A DNA stretch of 64,000 nt. Source: Laetiporus sulphureus 93-53. Its lineage: Eukaryota; Basidiomycota; Agaricomycetes; Polyporales; Laetiporaceae. The position numbers and the translations under genes were made by a program. Below are positions 42,663 through 56,980 of the stretch, in pieces; within the stretch, counting starts at the first letter, position 1, and every line of letters begins with the position of its first letter. The notes under the pieces are model-generated. The model was not told the DNA's origin, made no database searches, and saw only the letters and a list, made by a program, of their open reading frames with translations. Where the stretch lies: positions 404,177 through 468,176 of the forward strand of contig NW_024468516.1 in NCBI RefSeq assembly GCF_001632365.1, in the 5' to 3' direction.

Positions 42663-45490
42663 ATGACAATCGAAGCGATGAGTCTCTCTGCCTTGAAAAA
42701 GGCCAAGAACACAATCATAGGCAACCCCACCGCTAAACACGCCATGGCCAACGATGAGGCGTTGATCGGAACGTAAGCATGCAGCGCAGCGTCTATGGCT
42801 TGTACGCATTGACCGGCGACCAGCCTCGTCGACTTCATCAACAACCCGCCCCTGATATTAGAGGACCCTTCGTCGTCGCAGGACGATATCCGCATCGAGG
42901 CCGCACATGTTATTGCCTCGCTGTCCTATGGTGCGTACCTCCTTTACATGCGCCCTCCTTACGTCCGGCCTGAACGCACTGCGGCCCAGGCTCCGAGGAT
43001 GCGCTCAAGACTCTTATGAGATACAATGCCCACCAAGCCTTCGTCTACGCAATAGCCAGCTTCCGACCACCTGACTCGCCCAAGCTTCGTGCGGCCTTTG
43101 CACGCGCTCTGCGTGCGCTGGCGGCGTCCATTGCCGATGCAGTCGGACCGTCACAATGGGGCTTGCATACCGCTTCTTCAGAAGTGCGCAACGAAGCCAA
43201 GGTTGCGCTGGACTACCTCTTCCAGGTAATATGCTCTATCCTGGTGCACACGACTTTGTTCAATGACATGTTCACCCCATTTGCTCCCCAGCCCGAAGTA
43301 TTGGACATCTTTTTGCCTCTACTCGCGGATCCCTCTGCGCAAACTGTGATATCGATAGCACAACTCCTCGCAAATGCAATTCGGGTGCCAATCCATCGTG
43401 TGGCAGTATCAGATTGGTTGCCGGTGGCAGATCGCCTGAAGGAGGTGAAAGGCAAGAGAGGGTGGGAGAAGCCTGGTTTATCGAGCTCTCCCAGGAGAAG
43501 AAACGGCTGGGTCATGCGAAGTTTGATTGCTCTGCTGCAGAAGAAAGATATCAAGGTAGGCAATCTCAAAATATCGACCGAAGGCATGACTATATGCGCA
43601 TCCCGCAGTCGCAAGAAGCTGCCCTCTCTGCGCTCGCTTGTCTGGCAAAGGACAATCCTCCAGTGGCATCGGAGTTGACCAAGGCCATTCTAGACGGAGA
43701 AGGTATTGACATGAGCACGGAACAGTCACACTGACTGACATCTCCATTCATCACAGCGCCGCTCTCACAAGTGCTCGCTTATTGCACATCACGTTGCACT
43801 GACCTTCAGCTCGCCGCATGTCTATGGCAAGTTATCCGTAGACTACGGCACATATCACCATACTCATCATTTTCCTAGCGCAATGCAGATAATCCGCTCC
43901 GGGTTCCCCCACCGTGGCCCATGGACAGACGACTCTCCCGCGCTGACGGTGATGTATGTCGTCAACCGTTCCATGGCGTCGGAGTCTGATTCGGCGCAGA
44001 CGCGCACGAGGGCATGCTTCATCTTAGGCAGGTCCTTACCGCCACGTATCAGCATCGTTATACTTATTTCAATATATTTACAGCCAGCCTTGTCAGCGAC
44101 AATAAGGAGCTGTGCGACCTGGCCTTCCAGCGCGGCTCTCTTGACAAACTAGCCGCGCTGATCAAGCATATCACACCCACCGAGAAGAATCCGGAGTTGG
44201 AGGAGGATGAGCCGGAGAGCGTCTCTTGTCTCAGAGAGGCACGTCCCTTGCGCAATGTCAGTTGCATGATTGCTCAAGCTGCATCTGCAGGCTGCCCTCA
44301 CGGCAGTAGCGATGCTCTCACTCTTCAATGATGACATCCGTTGCGCTGTGGCAGGCCAGCTCGGGCTGATCCCTGCCATACAAATCTCGCTCTCTCATCC
44401 GCACATCGGTATACGCTACGCCGCATGCCAGTGTGTACGCGCCATCAGCCGCTCTGTTGCTGTATTGCGCACAAACATGATCGACAGCGGGCTCGGCATG
44501 GCCGCGTACCAGGTGTTCCAGAAGCAAGTCGAGGACAGGCGAATCACTTTCGCCGCATCTTCGGTTGTGTGTAATCTCGTCAATGAGTGCTCACCATTAC
44601 GGACGGTAGGTGTTTGAATTCAGCCTATCGGCGTCATGGGCTGAAGACTCGATGTCCCAGATGCTGCTCGAGGAGGGATTACTGGACCGGCTGAAGCAAC
44701 TATTAAACTCTGAGGAGCAGGCGCTGAGAGTGAATGCCCTCTGGGCTATGAAGAATTTACTGTATCATAGCTCGTTGCAAGTGAAGCGGGATGTCATGCG
44801 TGCCATTCGTTGGGAGAATCTTCCAAAGTGCGTTATAGAATATTTAGGCTCACAGCGCTAATGAAGCTCACACGGCGTGTTTAGGCTGTTGTCCGATCCA
44901 GATCCCGCCATACAGGAGCAGGCGTTCCACATCGTGCGTCACATTGCAGATGGGCAAGAGGATGTTGAGATGGTCTTTGATGAGTTGGGAAGCGATGTGT
45001 TGCTGAGCTTCTTGGCAATCGCGATGGAATCTGACAATGAAGACGTGCTGCATCAGGTCAGAGATTGTCTACTAAAAGCCCAATTCATAAGTCAGCTAAC
45101 GTCTCCTTTGATTGTGACCTGCAGGCCGTCTGCGTACTCGCGAACCTAGCAAACAGCTCGCCTCATCAGAACAGCATACTGTCACACTCACGCATCCTAG
45201 CGGCGCTGAAGCAATGTCTCGTTGATGCCAAGGTAGAAGTCCGTCGCCCGGCAGTGGCATGTGTCCTGGAGCTGGCGAAGATCAATCCGCGGAGTCACAA
45301 GCAATTACACGACGCGGGCATCGACTCGACGCTCAGGCACCTGTGCGAGTACAGCGGGGCTGTCAGCGGTAGCCCTACCAGGCGATATATGCATGCGGTG
45401 GATTTGCAGATGTCGATGGAAGACGAGGTTAGGGAGAAGGCTCGCGAAGCGCTGCACTGGCTAGAGCACAACGTGGAGATGAGTGTCTGA
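42663..45490 (+). CDS. GID5: Armadillo-repeat protein, GID complex subunit 5 (ARMC8-like)
   Basis: Orthologue candidate of yeast Gid5/Vid28 and human ARMC8, which docks substrate receptors on the GID/CTLH ubiquitin ligase. The protein is armadillo-like throughout: ALIGTLVDFINNPPLIL, IRIEAAHVIASLSYGSEDAL, LRAAFARALRALAASIAD, EVLDIFLPLLADPSAQTVIS, SQEAALSALACLAKDNPPVA, ALTAVAMLSLFNDDIRCAVA, HPHIGIRYAACQCVRAISRS, LRVNALWAMKNLLYHSSLQV and VRRPAVACVLELAKINPRSH. The block WAMKNLLYHSS and the C-terminal part strongly resemble ARMC8. Around ten introns are required. The start is the ATG giving MTIEAMSLSALKKAKNTIIG. It converges with the methyltransferase gene, with 78 bp between stops. Confidence 0.87.
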
Positions 45491-45568
45491 CTGGTCGTAT
45501 ATAGCATTTGCACGAGCATGGCTCATCTGTCTAATGCACTGTCACATATCTTGGCTAATGTTGTACAA

Positions 45569-48500
45569 TTATACCTCTGGGCTCTCTGATCTTGCGCCTT
45601 GCTCGATCTGCTCTTGCGATAGCCAGTACTCAACCAACGCCTTGCCCAATTCCCTTCCCAATACGAGCGCCAATGGTACAGGCACTGCGTTTCCAATCTG
45701 GCGATATTGCTGCCGAAGGAGCCGACCCAGAAATCAGTCAGGTTACTCTGAAGATCGAAAGGTTTCTTACATCTGCCACCTTGTCTGGAATTCTCTCGTT
45801 GACGGAGAGGAACTGATATGAATCTGGGAAGCCCTGTGCGCGCGCGCACTCTCGTACAGACACGATTCGCTTTTGCTATAAATGCGAGACCATGAATACC
45901 AGAGAAGCGAACACAGCTCATGGTTCCTTACCGTAGGATGTAGAAGCCGACCTCCCTTGGAACTAGGAGATACGGTCGTCATGGCGGTGAGAAAGTAGCC
46001 ACGTCCGTTGACCCGGCCATAGATGCCTATGCAGTCGCACATGTTGATGTTCAGCAGCGCAGCTCTGATTCAAAAGACATACCCCGATAGTGACGTAGAG
46101 GCAGCCCATCAGAACCATAACATCTTTTCAACCGCAACTTTTCGGGCAAAGCTTAGTCGCATAGTAAGTGGCTATCAGCGTCGCGAGGAACGAAAAGGCT
46201 AACCAGCCGAACATACCGAGGTGATCCGGGTACTGCTTGTCTGGATGCTCCCTTGTTGGCCACATCGGTACGTTGCATACACTGCGGATTACACCACGAC
46301 AAACAGCATGAGATAAGTATGACTGCATAGTGTAGGCATTGAACTCACCGCTCCACAGTTGATGGTGGGAAACGGCGTGTGTAGTGATGGTCGACCTTTG
46401 AAGCTCCATTCCGACGAATCCATGTTTGATATCGGCTGAGAGGCGGACACGCATAGCGCTCAGGCTTGTTGAATCCTGGGAGGTCATCGTCTCTTGACGT
46501 CACAGCGTCAAAGCTGGGGATACTGTCAGCATGGCGATTTTTTATCTCCTTGAGGTCCTTATGTGTAGCACACAGTACTTGGTAGGGATTCACCCTGAGA
46601 TCATTTTTAATGCAATGCTGAGGGGTGTCATGATGAAACACTAACCAATCAAATGCTGGCTGGCGAGATAATTGAATTTGAACAAAAGAAAACCCATCAG
46701 GAAAAAAGTCACATACCAGATCACTGATAGCGTTGTCCACTGTAACAGGCAACAACGGAGCCAGCTGGCGATAGTCATCGCCTGTGCTATCCTCATCACT
46801 CGTCACTGCACGTGTCACCGGGTACAAAACGTCTCCTGTCGGTAGTTTGAATAAATGCATGCTTTTTGGGAAGCTATGCAAAGGCATGGGAAACTTTGGC
46901 AGCGGTAGGCCACGCTTGGCCCCCCAGAAGATTACTCGTCGCCGGCTTTGAGGAGCACCATATTGGCCAGCTTGTAACACCTTAAAGTGCACCTGGTATC
47001 TGGTCGAAATACCCTCGGAACATTGCCATCGAATATTCACATGGCTGGCACTCACCCAAGACAAACTAATGCTCGAACAATGAATTTGACTACGCCCATT
47101 TTGATCCCGTTAACAACCTTGCGTCCGGATTGTTCGCCGTGGAGAGGAAATGATAGGAGGCCTGTCACATTCTCGAGCAGAAAATACATGGGCCGATAGA
47201 ACTCGACGTAAGACAGCATATTACAAACAAGTGTGTTTCTGTGCCACTCCGTGAGATCTATGACAGTGGGATAAGGCAAAATACTCACCTGATGTCATCA
47301 GCGCTCTGAAACGTGTCGTAATTGTGAACCAATCAAGAAGGGTTATGTCAAAGTGAAGAACATACTCTATGATGGTTCATTAGGGAGAAGCTCTGACATG
47401 GGGGTCCTGCGTGAGGCGATTAGATACGAGAAAGGACATCATTCATATGTCTTTACCTCCGAAGATAAAGTCTACTTCCCCTGGAGTCGGCATAGGCGGT
47501 AATGGTCGAGTTTTAGACCTGGAATTTAGACCGGCCAATGGTTGTGGTTCTCGGCCTTCAGCGGTCTCAATTGCGTGCTTCAACAGCAAGTTGGTGTCCT
47601 GGTTATACACCACCGCCTCGGGGTGATTCCTCCTAAGACGTGGTCAGAAGCTACACACACTAACAATGAGTGACACTCACTGAAACGTGAGCGCTGCACT
47701 TGGAGAAAACTCCACAGCCCACCGCGTCTGCACAAACCCAGCGAGCTCGAGACCTGTTGATAGGCCGCCTGCACCTAAAGAAGAGCTCTTTGATCACCTC
47801 TGTCAATTCAACGGCTGTGCATTTCATGTGCATACCAGCAAAAAGTTCTAACCCACGAAGTGGTCCCCGTGCAGTCAGGAGGCGATGAGCCGTATCTAGC
47901 TCAGCCCGTCGTTCTTTCCAGCAGGGTTCACAACGCGGTATTGATGACAGAGGCTGTAACTCGTCTGTCGTTGCGATTTCAATGGATTCTGAAACGCAAT
48001 CAACGTAGAAATGATCTTCGTGCCGCAACCAATCTTCACGTCTCTTGCCTGTGGCACACGTAATGAATGCCTTTCCCTCAATATCCTCAGGTGCCACATT
48101 GACGGTATCCGCAGTGAGGAAGAGACGACGCTGAAAATGAAGTCATGAGTGACTACTCGCGTAACAATCATCGATATTGAGTACGAACATCGTCTTTGAT
48201 GCGAGGTTCGTCCGATGACTCGGGCACAAGATCGTGCCTGCCAAATCGGCGAACCTTGATCTTGCGAACGTGTCCTTGTTCATCACGGCGAAAATCAACG
48301 ATTTGACCAATCTCATATAGTAGTGGCTTCGCTTGCAGATGCGAGGTTGAGAGGTATACGCAATCGTTGATATGGTAGTCAACATTGTGTCGCGATATGC
48401 CGCCATCGGGTAGAAGCGTCCACGCGCATTGCTTCTTGCGTTCCGAGCGCAGGCCACATGAATAACAGCGCTTCCAGGGCTTACATGCTTGGAGTCTAGA

Positions 48501-50495
48501 TGAGCGGGCGTCCTCATGCACATTTTTGAGAGAGCACGCATCCGGATCCCATGTGAGCCTGCGATATTTATGTCAAATCTGGCAATAGAAAAGGGGAAGT
48601 CGCCACTTACCACGTATGGAACCTTTCACCAGGTTCGTCAACAGGTTCGACCTCGTCTCCTCGGAGGATCTGCAAATCGCAATGGCTGTAGATACACTCC
48701 AGTGGTAGATCATCGCATTCATCCAAATAAAATAATCCATTTGCGTGAGCTGTTTCTTGGAGGAGTGTTTGCGAGCCATGCTGCAACCAACGGCCATGGA
48801 AGTACTTCCGTGCTCTCCCGTTCTCAACTTTCTCGAACATGTAACAGATTTCGCAAAACCTAGCGGGAAGGTGAGTATGGGCAAGCTTTAAGAGACGGGA
48901 ACTTTACCATTTCTGATTAGCGAGCCGATTGCGGCTACGGGCCGATGACGAGGCCGCATTCCGCTCTCTAGTAGCGTTACGGTCTTCACCCTTCTCTACG
49001 ATCACAGGGTCGCCGATCTAAAGTCACAAACAACAGTCAGCTCATTTCAACCTCGAGACTCAAGTTACACACAGAATACAGAACGCCGTCAAGTCTGACT
49101 GTCCTATAGTGGTTCGGAGCAATACGATCAATCCATTCTATGAGGGAAGGATCCGTTTGATGGGTAAGGCGTGTGCCGTCAGGAGTGGATTCAATTGAAC
49201 CAATCTCATTTGCTTCAAGTGACTTCCCAGTGATTCGGAGAGTCTGTTTGAAGAGTCCGCTCGCAATGCGAGCGACTATTGGAGTCACAACAGTCTTGTT
49301 GCGATGTTGTAAGACTTCCTTCTCTATGTCCTTCAGCCGCTTCAGTGGCCCTGTCTTCTCTGCTTTCCGCACACATTTCTTTGCCTTCTTTTTGGCTTGC
49401 GCATCAATACCCCGCAAAGATGCCACAAGCGGAACGTGTGAAAGAGCACGCCGCAGTCGGCTGTTTTGTCCATATACATCCTCGAGGTTCGCTTGAATGT
49501 AGGCTTTCTGAATTAATGTCAGATGGAGCGGATGTACACAATGAAAGATTGTAATACCACATCGTCGCACTCGAGATCTTGCTGTTTGAGCTCTCTATAT
49601 AGGAATCTGTAGGCACAGGCAACACTGTCTGGAGATTCCGGAGTGATATGCAATAGTCCAATAAATTGCTTGAGATCAACGGTCCGATCCTGCAAGCTCG
49701 TGTGAATGACTAGATGAAGTAATCGATGCTTGATCCAATAATCTACAAAATAAATGTAGTATGAATCAGCTGGTCTGTCAAGAATGTACCATGCGTAAGC
49801 AGTTCGTAGATACATCTTCCTGTAAAACGATCAGATTGCACCTTTAGATGACATTCAGTGAACTTACGGATCAATATGCAAAGGCTCAGGGGAAGAGGAA
49901 ATAAAATGAACGTTGAACTCCAGGATTTGGGATAATTTGACTCTGCTCGGTTCAGCGTCATGGAGTTCACTAGAGGCATCAGTTCCAGTCTCATCTTGAT
50001 CCATTTCAGCATTGTCATCGTCTTCCCCAGCATAGGGAAGTACAAGGCCTGAGGCACCGAAAACAATTGTATCCTCTAACTCGCTGTCGAGACCGAGAAG
50101 TTCCGCGACGTTCACCAAGTGCCGGGTATGCCATTCGTAGACAGAAAAATCTGTCAGAATGCGCACTGGAGCATCATCCGAGCTGGTCTCTGCGACGGTT
50201 TCTCCTGAAACGTCCAGATCATCACTCTCGACAATTTCATCCTCGGGTATATCGTAGCGTGTATCTGGGTGGAAATTTGAGACGATAACTCTGTAAGCTC
50301 GCAACAGTTGTGGTTACCATTGGCGTAATTGTTATCCAGGAGGCCAGTAAGCATACTATGAGGATCGATTAATTGTGCTACTCACGGAACATTGGGCTCA
50401 TTTGCATCCTCCCACGTAGGTGTGGGACTGAGGCTTCTTCTCCGTTTGTAATTTTGTGATATGTCACCCTCCAAGGGTGCTCGAGCAGGAATCAT
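45569..50495 (-). CDS. DNMT1: DNMT1-type DNA (cytosine-5) methyltransferase
   Basis: Large nuclear enzyme (about 1,200 residues) of the maintenance class. From the N-terminus: a short basic start (MIPARAPLEGDISQNYKRRR), an RFTS-like region (VRILTDFSVYEWHTRHLVNV, FISSSPEPLHIDP, YILDRPADSYYIYF), then two BAH domains (ICYMFEKVENGRARKYFHGR and the segment around DYHINDCVYLSTS). The catalytic domain follows in order: motif I LRGLELFAG-AGGLSTGLEL; the Cys loop GPPCQSFSLMNH; motif VI YRPMYFLLENV; motif VIII GQYGAPQSRRRVIFWGAKRG; motif IX LHPT-QKRIVSVRECARAQGF; and motif X YRQIGNAVPVPLALVLG. All catalytic motifs look intact. Many short introns; the one after YPDHL is long (about 190 nt). It shares a promoter with MCM7. 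Confidence 0.92.
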
Positions 50496-50879
50496 AGGTC
50501 CGCAAAAAGGACAGATGCTAGGCCAAGTTCGAGACGATATCTATAACAATGCAGAGGTTCGGGTTGCAGGCTCATGCCAGTGAGGGGTTTCCGACGCGCA
50601 CAGTCCGCCGCAAAATTAACGAAGAGGCCGCTAAATAACTCGTACACGTCGGACCGCTCGAGTGAGTCGCTTGTGGGCGCTGTTGTATCCAAGGAGCTCG
50701 AGCTGAATGGGGGCTGAGGTGGACACGCTGGCCGACCTCTGGTCTGCGTGATCGGTCACGCCCACGCACGGTCACGCTGTGACGGTACGCGTCGCGTCGC
50801 GCTGGGCCCGGGCCACCGTGGCACTGCTCTCCTTGTCCTCAGCCTCCTCCTCCACTCGTCTCGGGAGATCTCACCTGTC
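50496..50879. promoter_or_regulatory. Divergent promoter, DNMT1 / MCM7
   Basis: 384 bp between opposed starts. It contains ACGCGT at 50787-50792 within a CpG-dense stretch (GTACGCGTCGCGTCGCGC), about 90 bp upstream of the MCM7 start. ACGCGT is the MluI cell-cycle box bound by MBF in yeasts. Both flanking genes act in S phase. The assignment is inferred from motif and context. Confidence 0.55.
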
Positions 50880-53654
<2,775 letters not shown>

Positions 53655-53802
53655 TCGCTTCTCTCCTCTATCAGCTGTTCCCTTGCTATGGTCCTTACAT
53701 CACTTTCTTGCTTTCATTATGTATGAATCTCTAGCACATAAATACCATCCATCTGAAAACGGATATAATCAAGATGTTACAATGCAAGGACGAATAGCTA
53801 CG

Positions 53803-56706
53803 CTATCTCGTCTCTGACGCATGCTCCCAGCTTCCGTCCGCGCTCGTGCTTCCACTTCCACTCGCACGGCTGTCCGACCGCTCTTGCGAATGCTCCAGTG
53901 CTGGCTTCTCCTTCAGAGTCACATTCTCTGGCACATCTCGATAATGAGCAGGCGTCATTCCTCCAGTCGATGGCTCGTCATCCAAGAAACCCGAGTGCAG
54001 ATTGACGCTGGGCGAATGGCCCTGCGGATGCAGGTGTGTCTCCTCATCCGCATCCTCGTCGTCTGACACCTCACCAAATGCATCGTACAGTTCCTTCGTT
54101 CGCTGCCCGCCGCCCGACGTGCGGCCGATCGAGCGCATTGCGACATCGTCACTCTCCGGTAGGCTTCTATAGTTCGCTCGCCGCCTGCGCACGGCGCGAC
54201 GCCAGAAGAAGAGGCCTGCGGAGAGGCCGAAGATAACAACTGCACCAATCGCAACAAAGAACCACACCTGGTTCGAAAGCAGCCTCGAGAGACCGAAGAA
54301 CCAGCCCTCATCGGCTGTCGGTGTGCTTGTTGCACTCGCAGATGCCTCGACCGCGTCGTCCTCGGGCTTCGTACCATCTTGCTGGCTGCCAGAGCTGCCC
54401 GAGAACGCGGGCTTGCTCGCTTCGCCCTCAGAGTCGCCGTGGTCGCCTGGGAGGTGCGCCGTGGGCTTCGGAATGGTCTTGGCGGGTGATGGTGTGGCAA
54501 TAGTCGACGTTGAGTTGTCGGTGCTTTCATCGACCACAGGTGGGAGGATGTCGTCTATGACAGGGACATCGTACACCTTGATGGGCTGTGTCTCATCTTG
54601 TGCGGATCCCCATAGCGTCATCGTCCAGCCGAGGAAATTGCCCGATTCGTCCTCCTTGTTCTGGTCGAACACCGTCAATGTCCACGCACCAACAGGATTC
54701 TCATCCCTAAATACAAAAGGATCAGCACTGTAATGATCTATGAAAAAGGCATGAAAGCACCAATGCTTGATAGTCATGAATGTCCACCCAGGGTACCCAG
54801 TCTTGGCCGCATCCGCGAAACGCCTCCCAGCAAGCACGCTCTTGACACCGTTTGGGCTGACCAACTCTACCTCAACGTCTCCTCTCCTGGAGTGCGTGAT
54901 CCACACCTTGATCGTGATATGCTCGAGGGCGCCGAAATTGCTGCCATCAAGCATAGACTGGTCCACGTTGATCGTGCTGGAAACGCCTCCAGGGACAATC
55001 AGCTCCCCGCCATTGGTGCTCTGGAAAAGGTCCATCGTCCCGTTGGCGACTTGCATCGTTGGAAGATCGAGGAAGACCTGCGGTTTGACAACTTGCCATG
55101 TCTGAGCGGCTCTCACAAACTCGACGCCATTGATAGCGCCGTATCCGTACTTGTAGCTGAAGCGATTGCCGGATGCGGTGGTCTCCCAGTCAGGATCATC
55201 AGGGTTCACCTTCGTTGCAGTCTTCACGCAAAGATGCTGAATGTCTCGCCATGTTAGATCAGGTCTACGCAGGGAAATGTGAGTGACAACAAAATCAAAT
55301 ATTGCGAAAAGCATGCGAACGCACCGTGCTTGCAAAGCAAGCGCGAAGACGCCCGCAGCATTTGGTGCAGCAGCAGACGTCCCGCCATGCGAGTGAGAGC
55401 ATTTGTTTTGACCTCGGTCAGTAGTTGTCTATGCGTAAAAGGTTAAACTTAAAAAGGTAATAGAAGGAGTTCACACACGATCTGGTTGCCGCTCCCGGAC
55501 GAATATGCTACAATCATGTTTGCCGCGCATGCCTCCGAGTAGTCCGGGTGCAGTCCGCGGAAATCAATCGCACCGACAGTGACAGAGAAGATGCTGTTGG
55601 TGTAGCCGTCAAAATTGCACTGATCGGCACTACGGCCGCCGTTCCCGCTTGCGAACACGAAGACCGATCCCTTGCCCTGCCGGCCATTCTGCACACCATT
55701 GACGATCGCTTTCTTGATCAGGTATCCTGGGCCTTCCATGGACTTGCCGTCATCCGGCGGGCCCCAGCTGCATGAGTAAATGGAAGTGTTCTGGTAGTCG
55801 TAGTTTAGTGAGGACGCCTCGTCGACATCGGATATAGGTCCAGAGAGGATGCGTATACCCGCGACCTGCGAGTCGTATGCGATGCCAACTCCGCAGACGT
55901 CATTCTTCACCGCAGCGATCTGCCCTGCACAACGAGTGCCGTGATGGTCATCGAAAAGTTTCGGCGTCGGCAAATCTTCGTGGTCATTGAAATCATAGGA
56001 GCCGGCAGCGTACTTGAATGTTGTTGAGCTTGGCGATACATCCACCGGTGAACTGAGTACTCACGAAGTTGGCTGCAAGATCCTCGCTTGTGTAGTCCAA
56101 CCCATCGTCCACCAAGGCGGTGATCACACCAGTGCCAGTATACCCCATGTCCCACAATCCCGTTACATTCATCATATGGTGCGGATGCGCATCGTTAATG
56201 AGATGCCACTGTCTGCCGAATTCGGGATCCGTAATGCCCATACGCGCTGCAATCACAGCAGAACTCTCGATATCCTGCTCCTCGTCAGGCGGGCGTATTG
56301 GAGGTGGTGCGCGCTTGACGCGCTGGCGGAGCACCTGCGGAGAGATGTGCTTGACGGAGGAGACGATTCGCCGACTATGCAGTGCATCCTCTTCTCGCGC
56401 CGCTAGATGCGAAGACTGTGCCCGCGTGCGCAGATCCCGGAAAGCTTCGAGAACCGGATCTGCCCTCCGTTTCCTTAGATTTGACGTCGGCTTTGGTGTG
56501 CGAACCAGCCAGTGGTTGCGGAGCTCGCCTGCCTGTTCTACGACCTCGACGCCAAGCGCTCTCGCGCAGTCGGCCAGCGAAGCACCCGCGAGAGGAGTGT
56601 GTTCAAGCACATAGTAGTCATGGGTAGAGTAGTGTCGTTTCGCGGGGGAAGCGAAAGCCGAATCAAAGGCAAGGAGCACAAGAATGAGCGTGAGCGGAAG
56701 GCGCAT
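53803..56706 (-). CDS. KEX2: Kexin (Kex2) proprotein convertase
   Basis: Golgi membrane serine protease cleaving after dibasic sites. A signal peptide (MRLPLTLILVLLAFDSAFAS) precedes a prodomain ending in a KR autoprocessing site (QRVKRAPPP). The subtilisin-type catalytic residues are visible: Asp in ALVDDGLDYTSEDLA, His in FDDHHGTRCAGQI, oxyanion Asn in VFVFASGNGG and Ser in SHSHGGTSAAAPNAAG. The P domain follows (ITIKVWITHSRRGDVEVELV, NPVGAWTLTVFDQ, LGWTMTLWG), then a Ser/Thr-rich stalk, one transmembrane helix (VWFFVAIGAVVIFGLSAGLF) and an acidic cytosolic tail. Several Asn-glycosylation sequons (NVT, NGT, NST) occur. About six introns. The start is the ATG that begins the signal peptide. 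Confidence 0.96.
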
Positions 56707-56980
56707 TTGGCCTGAAAGAAGATGATAAAGAGAGAGAGAGTTGGTGGCAGATGTCGCTCGAGAAGAGCACTCGCAGGCCTGCATTGCCATCCGCCAAATG
56801 CGGAAGGTCATCAAATGTTTTGATCGGAGCACCGAAAGGTCTGATCGCGTTTCGCGAGGCGCTGTACGCTGTGGCAGGGAACAACAGTGATGGGTATCCA
56901 TTGCAGGTGAAGAGCTACTGTTACAAGATGGACATGTAAAGAGACACAAGTTGAACATCGGGGCAGCAGGATGGTATAGG

